Origin: Microbacterium sp. RURRCA19A
GTDB taxonomy: Bacteria > Actinomycetota > Actinomycetes > Actinomycetales > Microbacteriaceae
Assembly (NCBI RefSeq): GCF_900156455.1
Contig: NZ_FTNQ01000003.1
Coordinates: forward strand, 344,977-408,976
Length of the DNA: 64,000 nucleotides
Reading direction: 5' to 3'
Positions within the stretch are counted from its first letter, which is position 1. Each line of letters starts with the position of its first letter. The translations under genes were made by a program, and so were the position numbers. Shown piece after piece: positions 59,991 to 64,000 of this stretch. The notes under the pieces were generated by a model, which did not search any database, had not been told where the DNA came from, and saw nothing but the letters and a program-made list of their open reading frames with translations.

Positions 59991-60910
59991 CGCACCCCGT
60001 CGTGAAGGCCGCCCTCGCACCCCTTGGGGTCGCGGGGGCGGCGGCCGTCGGCGCCGCCGTCTGGGGCATGGGCGTCGAACGGTATCTGTTCACGGTCCGG
60101 TACCACGCTCTGCGCGTGCTGCCCAAGGGATCGGATGCCGTGCGCATCCTGCACGTGTCCGACGCGCACATGGCGCCGTGGCAGCACCGCAAGCAGGAGT
60201 GGATGGCACGACTCGTCGAGCTCGCGCCCGACCTGGTCGTGAACACCGGCGACAACCTGGGTCACCGCGACGGGCTGACCGGCGTCCGGACCGCGTTCGC
60301 CCCGCTGCGCGGCGTGCCCGGCCTGGTCGTCCACGGATCGAACGACTTCCAGGAGCCCTCGCCGCGCAATCCGCTGCGCTACTTCACGGGGCCCTCGAGC
60401 AACGTCCCGGATTACAAGCATCTCGACGTCGACGCGCTCGACCGCTTCTTCAGCGACGATCTCGGCTGGAGCATCCTCGACGACACCGCGGTCTTCGTCG
60501 AGGTGAAGGGTCTGCGGATCACCGCGTTCGGGGTCAACGACGCGCACCGCAACTGGGACAGGCCCGAGCTCATTCCGCCGGTGCTGTCGAGCCTGGATGC
60601 CGCCGACCTGACGCTCGGCGTGATGCACGCCCCGTACCGACGCACGCTCGACCGCTTCATCGATCTGGGCGCGGACGTCCTACTGGCCGGTCACACGCAC
60701 GGCGGGCAGGTGCGCGTCCCCTTCAGCCGGAAGGCGCTCGTCTCGAACTGCGACCTGCCGCTGGAGCAGGCGCGGGGACTCAGCGAATGGACGCACGGCG
60801 GCCGGACCGTTCCGCTGAACGTCAGCGCCGGGCTCGGGCACTCCATCTACGCGCCGGTGCGCTTCGCCTGCCGCCCCGAGGCCACGTTGCTCACGCTGCT
60901 GCCGCGCTGA
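59987..60910 (+). CDS. metallophosphoesterase (membrane-anchored)
   Basis: A 307-aa calcineurin-like phosphoesterase: N-terminal helix, then ILHVSDAHMAPWQHRKQEW (D-x-H), VNTGDNLGHRD (G-D), VVHGSNDFQEPSPRN (G-N-D, usual G-N-H-D/E), VMHAPYRR and LLAGHTHGGQVRVPF (G-H-T-H). It resembles YkuE/UDP-diacylglucosamine hydrolase-like phosphoesterases acting on the outside. Starts at a GTG overlapping the ponA stop (GTGA), suggesting a joint role in envelope growth. Confidence 0.92.
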   Translation: MTHPVVKAALAPLGVAGAAAVGAAVWGMGVERYLFTVRYHALRVLPKGSDAVRILHVSDAHMAPWQHRKQEWMARLVELAPDLVVNTGDNLGHRDGLTGVRTAFAPLRGVPGLVVHGSNDFQEPSPRNPLRYFTGPSSNVPDYKHLDVDALDRFFSDDLGWSILDDTAVFVEVKGLRITAFGVNDAHRNWDRPELIPPVLSSLDAADLTLGVMHAPYRRTLDRFIDLGADVLLAGHTHGGQVRVPFSRKALVSNCDLPLEQARGLSEWTHGGRTVPLNVSAGLGHSIYAPVRFACRPEATLLTLLPR

Positions 60911-60929
60911 CGCCTTCTCCCCCGCTCTT

Positions 60930-60963
60930 GAAAGGGCCGATCCCTCCACGGATCGGCCCTTTC
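60930..60963 (+). terminator. terminator after ponA-phosphoesterase operon
   Basis: Perfect 14-bp stem (60930-60943 with 60950-60963; GAAAGGGCCGATCC and complement) with a 6-nt loop, followed by GTCGATC. Confidence 0.75.
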
Positions 60964-61024
60964 GTCGATCTCGGCGACCCACCGAAACCGCATGATCGAG
61001 TCTCCTCGACCGAAGGGACACTCG

Positions 61025-62542
61025 ATGCACCACCCTCCCCCGCGCCGCCGCCGTCCACTGCTGACCGCGCTCACCCTCGCCCTCGTCGCCGTCGTGGGCG
61101 TCCCCGCGCTCGCCGCCGCGCCCGCCCACGCCGCCGAACGCGGAACGGGTTTCGGCACCTGGGCTCCGCTGTCGTGGACGGGCTGGCACGGCTCCATGCG
61201 GGTCGGCGACGTCCACACCTACTGCATCCATCCGGGGCTTCCCGTGGCGACCGGAACGACGACCGATCACGGCGAGACCTCGGACGTGAACGGCCTGACC
61301 CCCCAGCAGCTCGTCTCGATCAACCACCTCGTGACGACCTACGGGCAGACCGACGACCCGGTCCAGGCCGCCGGCGTCGGCTGGGCGGTGAAGGCGATCG
61401 TCGATCGCGACACGACCCTGCACTCATGGGGCTACGAGGGCGACTCGCTCCGTGAGGCGATCGCCGACATCATGCGTCGCGCCAGCCCCGAGAACAGTGC
61501 GGCCGTGCAGGATCGCGCGGAACGGTATCTCGCGGAAGCACAGGAGATCCGCGTACCGCGGGTGGGGGGAACCCTCACGCTGACGGTCGACGCGAACGAT
61601 CCGACGCGCGGGACCGTCACGGCCGACGTCGATCCGGATGCCACCGGCGGCCTCCACCTCGAAGGAGCGGTCTTCGCCGACTCCGGTTCCGCCGACCGCA
61701 CCGGCGTGACCCCGGGCGCGTCCTACCCGATCCTGGCCTCCCCGCCCGCGAACTCGGACGGTCGCCCCTACACGGTGCGCGCCCGTGGGGCGTTCACGGT
61801 GCGCGCGGCGGCCATCCGGTACTTCAGCACGCCGGGGCAGCAGGAGTCCGCGGGCCCGGCCGGCCCGGTGCGCTTCGACCTCACCGCGGAAGACACGGCG
61901 GCCCGCCCCGTCCGCTTCTCCCCCCGCATCCAGACGCACGCGCGGCTGGAGGACGGCCGCTTCGTCGACGAGGTGCAGTTCTCCTCCGGAGAGGGCGTCT
62001 GGCCCCGACTCGCCGACGGCACCTTCGTGCGCATCCGCGCCCGCGCCGACATCTACCGCACCGGGGCGTTCCCGGCGGAGTCCCCCGAGGTCCCCCGCGG
62101 CCTGCAGCCGGTGGCGCGTCTCGAACTCCTCACCGACCCCGAGATCGGTGCCGGGAACTACACCACCGCGACGGACGGTCCGCTTCCCGGGCCGGGGGTC
62201 TACACCGCCGTCTGGCGGATCGAACGCGCCGATCAGGATGCCGAGACCGTTCCGCACCTTCCGGGCCGGTTCACGTGGGTCGAACGCTTCGCCACCCCGG
62301 CGCAGACGCAGCAGCTGGTCGCCCCGCCACCGCCCGCCGTCACCCCGAGTCCGACCCCGACAGCGACAGCGACCCCGGCGGTCGCTCCGTCGCCCACGCA
62401 GACGCCCCCTGCTGCCGCGCTCGCGGCCACGGGCGCGGCGACCGCGGGGCTGGCCACCGGCGGGACCCTCGCGGCCGTAGCGATGGCGGCCGGTCTCACC
62501 GCCCTTCTCGTGGCGCGTCGCCGGCCGGGCGCTCGCGCCTGA
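61025..62542 (+). CDS. wall-anchored surface protein, possible thioester-domain adhesin
   Basis: A 505-aa secreted protein. Signal peptide to about 37 (ALAAAPAHAAERG). Residues ~50-175 hold HTYCIHPG (Cys67) and PVQAAGVGWAVKAIVD (Gln114), which fits the Cys...Gln pair of thioester-domain (TED) adhesins that covalently bind host or surface amines. Beta-rich middle domains follow (GTLTLTVDANDPTRGTVTAD; RPVRFSPRIQTHARL). A Pro/Thr stalk (PPPPAVTPSPTPTATATP) leads to LAATG at 466-470, a helix and an Arg-rich tail, the sorting signal used by class E sortases. Start ATG 61025 after GAAGGGAC. TED assignment is inference. Confidence 0.75.
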   Translation: MHHPPPRRRRPLLTALTLALVAVVGVPALAAAPAHAAERGTGFGTWAPLSWTGWHGSMRVGDVHTYCIHPGLPVATGTTTDHGETSDVNGLTPQQLVSINHLVTTYGQTDDPVQAAGVGWAVKAIVDRDTTLHSWGYEGDSLREAIADIMRRASPENSAAVQDRAERYLAEAQEIRVPRVGGTLTLTVDANDPTRGTVTADVDPDATGGLHLEGAVFADSGSADRTGVTPGASYPILASPPANSDGRPYTVRARGAFTVRAAAIRYFSTPGQQESAGPAGPVRFDLTAEDTAARPVRFSPRIQTHARLEDGRFVDEVQFSSGEGVWPRLADGTFVRIRARADIYRTGAFPAESPEVPRGLQPVARLELLTDPEIGAGNYTTATDGPLPGPGVYTAVWRIERADQDAETVPHLPGRFTWVERFATPAQTQQLVAPPPPAVTPSPTPTATATPAVAPSPTQTPPAAALAATGAATAGLATGGTLAAVAMAAGLTALLVARRRPGARA

Positions 62543-62651
62543 GACGGCGCGACCGGGGCGTCGGGAATGCGCGGACCGCGAGGCGACGCGCCCGCCCGAC
62601 GCCCCGGTTCGAAGCACGGTCGCGAACGGGGTAGACTTACAGGGTTGGCCA

Positions 62652-62728
62652 CGGGGTGTGGCGCAGCTTGGTAGCGCGCGTCGTTCGGGACGACGAGGCC
62701 GCAGGTTCAAATCCTGTCACCCCGACCA
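62652..62728 (+). tRNA. tRNA-Pro (anticodon CGG)
   Basis: A 77-nt cloverleaf with encoded CCA. Acceptor CGGGGTG pairs with CACCCCG. Anticodon arm CGTCG-TTCGGGA-CGACG with CGG. T arm has GGTTCAAATCC. A tRNA commonly used as an attachment site; here an integrase-like gene overlaps it on the other strand. Confidence 0.97.
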
Positions 62729-62783
62729 TGTCATGGATGTTCCAACCTTCGGACAAAGAATTTGCCTGAAGGGACGATGTAAG

Positions 62784-62813
62784 AGAGCCTTCCGCAGAAT
62801 CGCGGGAGGCTTT
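62784..62813 (+). terminator. tRNA-Pro terminator
   Basis: A 12-bp stem with two G-U pairs (62784-62795 with 62802-62813) and loop AGAATC, followed by TTTCTTCGTTTT on the plus strand. It terminates the tRNA-Pro transcript. Confidence 0.7.
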
Positions 62814-63915
62814 CTTCGTTTTGGCCGGAGTGTTCCTGGCATGGTTCCGACGATTGAGCTCGTGGACGGCTCCGTTGACGACAGTGCGCTGGCTGCTCAG
62901 CGCAGGGCTGCCATCCTCATCAACAGTGACGACGAACCGCTCGAAAAGGCCCGAGATGAGATCACGGCGTACGTTGCCTTCGGCGTTTCGATACAGCGGT
63001 CCGGGGCGCTCCAACAGATCGAGCTGAGCGGCCGCCCGTTCGGCTCCCGCAGTGAGACGCTCGATCGTGTGAGTGAGCTTCTCGGCAATCACCCGCTTCT
63101 TCAGAGTAATGTCGTTCAGCTTCTCGCGGAGCTTCGGCGTCGAGACGGCGCCGTCGGCGGCGAGCTCGATCAGGCGCTCTTCCTGACCCTCTAGCTTGCG
63201 TAGTTCTGAGCGCAAAGCCTCCTTCACCCGCTGATCTTGAGCCTGCATCTCATCGGCGGTCTCCTGCAACTGCACGCGCATCACCGCGATATCACCCGGG
63301 GTCAAGCCTTCGCGGACCACCTCGGCCGCGACTGCCATCTCGATCTCTTCCATACGGAGCGAGGGAAGACGGCAGCCATCGCGGGTCTTGCCGGAGCAGA
63401 CCCAGTACTCGTACACTCCCCCGTTGCCCTGACTCTGACTGTAGACGAGGCGACGAGTACGCCCCTCGGTCCGACAAAGCCCGCAGTACAGCAGTCCTTT
63501 CAGGTAGTGGAAGTGAATGAAATCGCGGTCCCCACGGCGATTCCGGCGGTCCAGAATCGCTTGGCAGACTTCGAAGGTCTCCTGCGTCACAAGAGCGGGG
63601 TGACGCCCCGCATACAGCTCTCCTTTGTATGGGAGCATGCCGGTGTAGTACGGGTCGCGAAGGATCTTTGCCACCGCGCTGGTCGAAACCGGACGGGTTG
63701 GCCGGTCTCTTGGTCCCCGACTAGTGAGACCCATGTCACTTAGAAGACCAGCGAGCTGCCAGACCGAGTACCGATCGGTCGCATACTGCTCGAAGGCGAA
63801 CCGTATGAGCGGGGCGCGTTCTTGGTCGAGACTGATGGTGTTCACAAGGCGCCCATCGAACTCCGCACGGTCGTTGATGTAGCCGAGCTTGGCGCGCCCG
63901 ATCGTTGAATCGGCC

Positions 63916-64000
63916 TGACTTTCGTTCCGTTCTTCAAGCAAGGATGGAACTCGATGAACAGGAAGTACTCGCCGGAGATGCGTGAGCGGGCGTTGCGGAT
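63916..64000 (+). mobile_element. left end of an IS3-family insertion sequence (partial)
   Basis: The IS3-type orfA begins at 63954. TGACTTTCGTTCC at 63916 fits an IS3-family left terminus (TG start, about 38 bp of leader before orfA). The exact end cannot be fixed without the right end. It cuts the serine recombinase frame. Confidence 0.6.
63954..64000 (+). CDS. IS3-family transposase OrfA (5' partial)
   Basis: Starts MNRKYSPEMRERALR, the standard opening of IS3-family OrfA helix-turn-helix proteins (DDE transposase accessory). Preceded by CAAGGATGGAA. It runs off the right edge, so OrfB and the right inverted repeat are outside. Confidence 0.85.
   Translation, partial: MNRKYSPEMRERALR

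Larger units (their letters stand above)
62637..63941 (-). pseudogene. serine recombinase remnant lacking the catalytic domain
   Basis: A 434-codon frame of the large serine recombinase type. Present: recombinase domain (GRAKLGYINDRAEFDG onward, FAFEQYATDRYSVWQLAGLLSDMG, VAKILRDPYYTGMLPYKGELYAGRHPAL) and the zinc ribbon Cys153-x2-Cys156...Cys182...Cys190. A long coiled coil follows (VQLQETADEMQAQDQRVKEALRSELRKLEGQEERL). Missing: the N-terminal resolvase domain with the catalytic Ser, which would lie beyond the IS3 end. The C-terminus runs antisense through the tRNA-Pro terminator and the tRNA itself, so its own stop has been lost or lies in the element's other half. Lower GC than its neighbours marks it as imported. 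Confidence 0.8.

Noticed and set aside
57006..60020. 1004-aa antisense frame over ponA
   Set aside because: Low-complexity Arg/Asp/Val composition typical of antisense high-GC reading; ponA is certain.
62637..62720. C-terminal GVTGFEPAASSSRTTRATKL as a real protein domain
   Set aside because: It is the complement of the tRNA-Pro sequence, a well-known artefact of reading tRNA antisense.

Overview
The window is a stretch of chromosome from a high-GC Gram-positive actinobacterium. Very high third-position GC, frequent 4-base ATGA/GTGA gene overlaps, the tad/DUF4244 pilus genes next to topA, the ridA-DUF4177-ponA block and the methylcitrate operon all fit Actinobacteria. The recurring heptamer GGATGCC/GGCATCC suggests Microbacteriaceae, most likely Microbacterium. 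That genus call is inference, not a database result.

Layout. 1-4.8 kb: panB, a small membrane protein, a VOC-fold protein, then a Tat-exported intradiol-dioxygenase-like lipoprotein followed directly by tatA-tatC-tatB. 4.8-16.9 kb: two carbohydrate modules. One is a GH3 beta-glucosidase plus DUF1349 gene, controlled by a divergent TetR regulator across a perfect 32-bp palindrome. The other is a GH42 beta-galactosidase coupled to an unrecognised 668-aa protein, divergent from a CUT1 sugar ABC transporter and its LacI regulator. 16.9-18.3 kb: a GT4 glycosyltransferase.

18.4-31.9 kb is the most unusual part. Twelve minus-strand genes run with very small gaps or overlaps from 29380 to 18448. First comes an extracytosolic redox/flavin module (Ser/Thr-rich anchored protein, ApbE, ferric-reductase-like membrane protein, NuoF-like protein, 3-Cys ferredoxin). 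Then comes a two-component system. Last is a surface-polymer-like module (phosphodiester glycosidase, GT2-GtrA, DUF4956, VTC polyphosphate-polymerase-type enzyme, carbohydrate-binding lipoprotein). A MacB/FtsX-type ABC transporter diverges from its upstream end.

31.9-46.2 kb: small membrane proteins, a membrane-anchored sulfite-oxidase-like molybdoenzyme, a PAS histidine kinase, nicotinamidase, tRNA-Thr(CGT), deoC, a secreted TAP-like peptidase, holB, tmk, topA and the tad pilus operon. The last TadE-like gene of that operon has no stop codon and reads in frame into topA. 46.2-56.4 kb: a structured 377-bp intergenic region, acs, then a GntR regulator with prpD-prpB-prpC (propionate methylcitrate cycle) and etfB-etfA-cytochrome b, which together look like a short-chain acyl/propionate oxidation block. 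56.5-62.5 kb: ridA, DUF4177, the PASTA penicillin-binding protein, a metallophosphoesterase and a LAATG-anchored possible thioester adhesin. 62.6-64 kb: tRNA-Pro(CGG) with the remains of an integrated element, namely a serine recombinase lacking its catalytic domain and cut by an IS3-family element that runs off the window.
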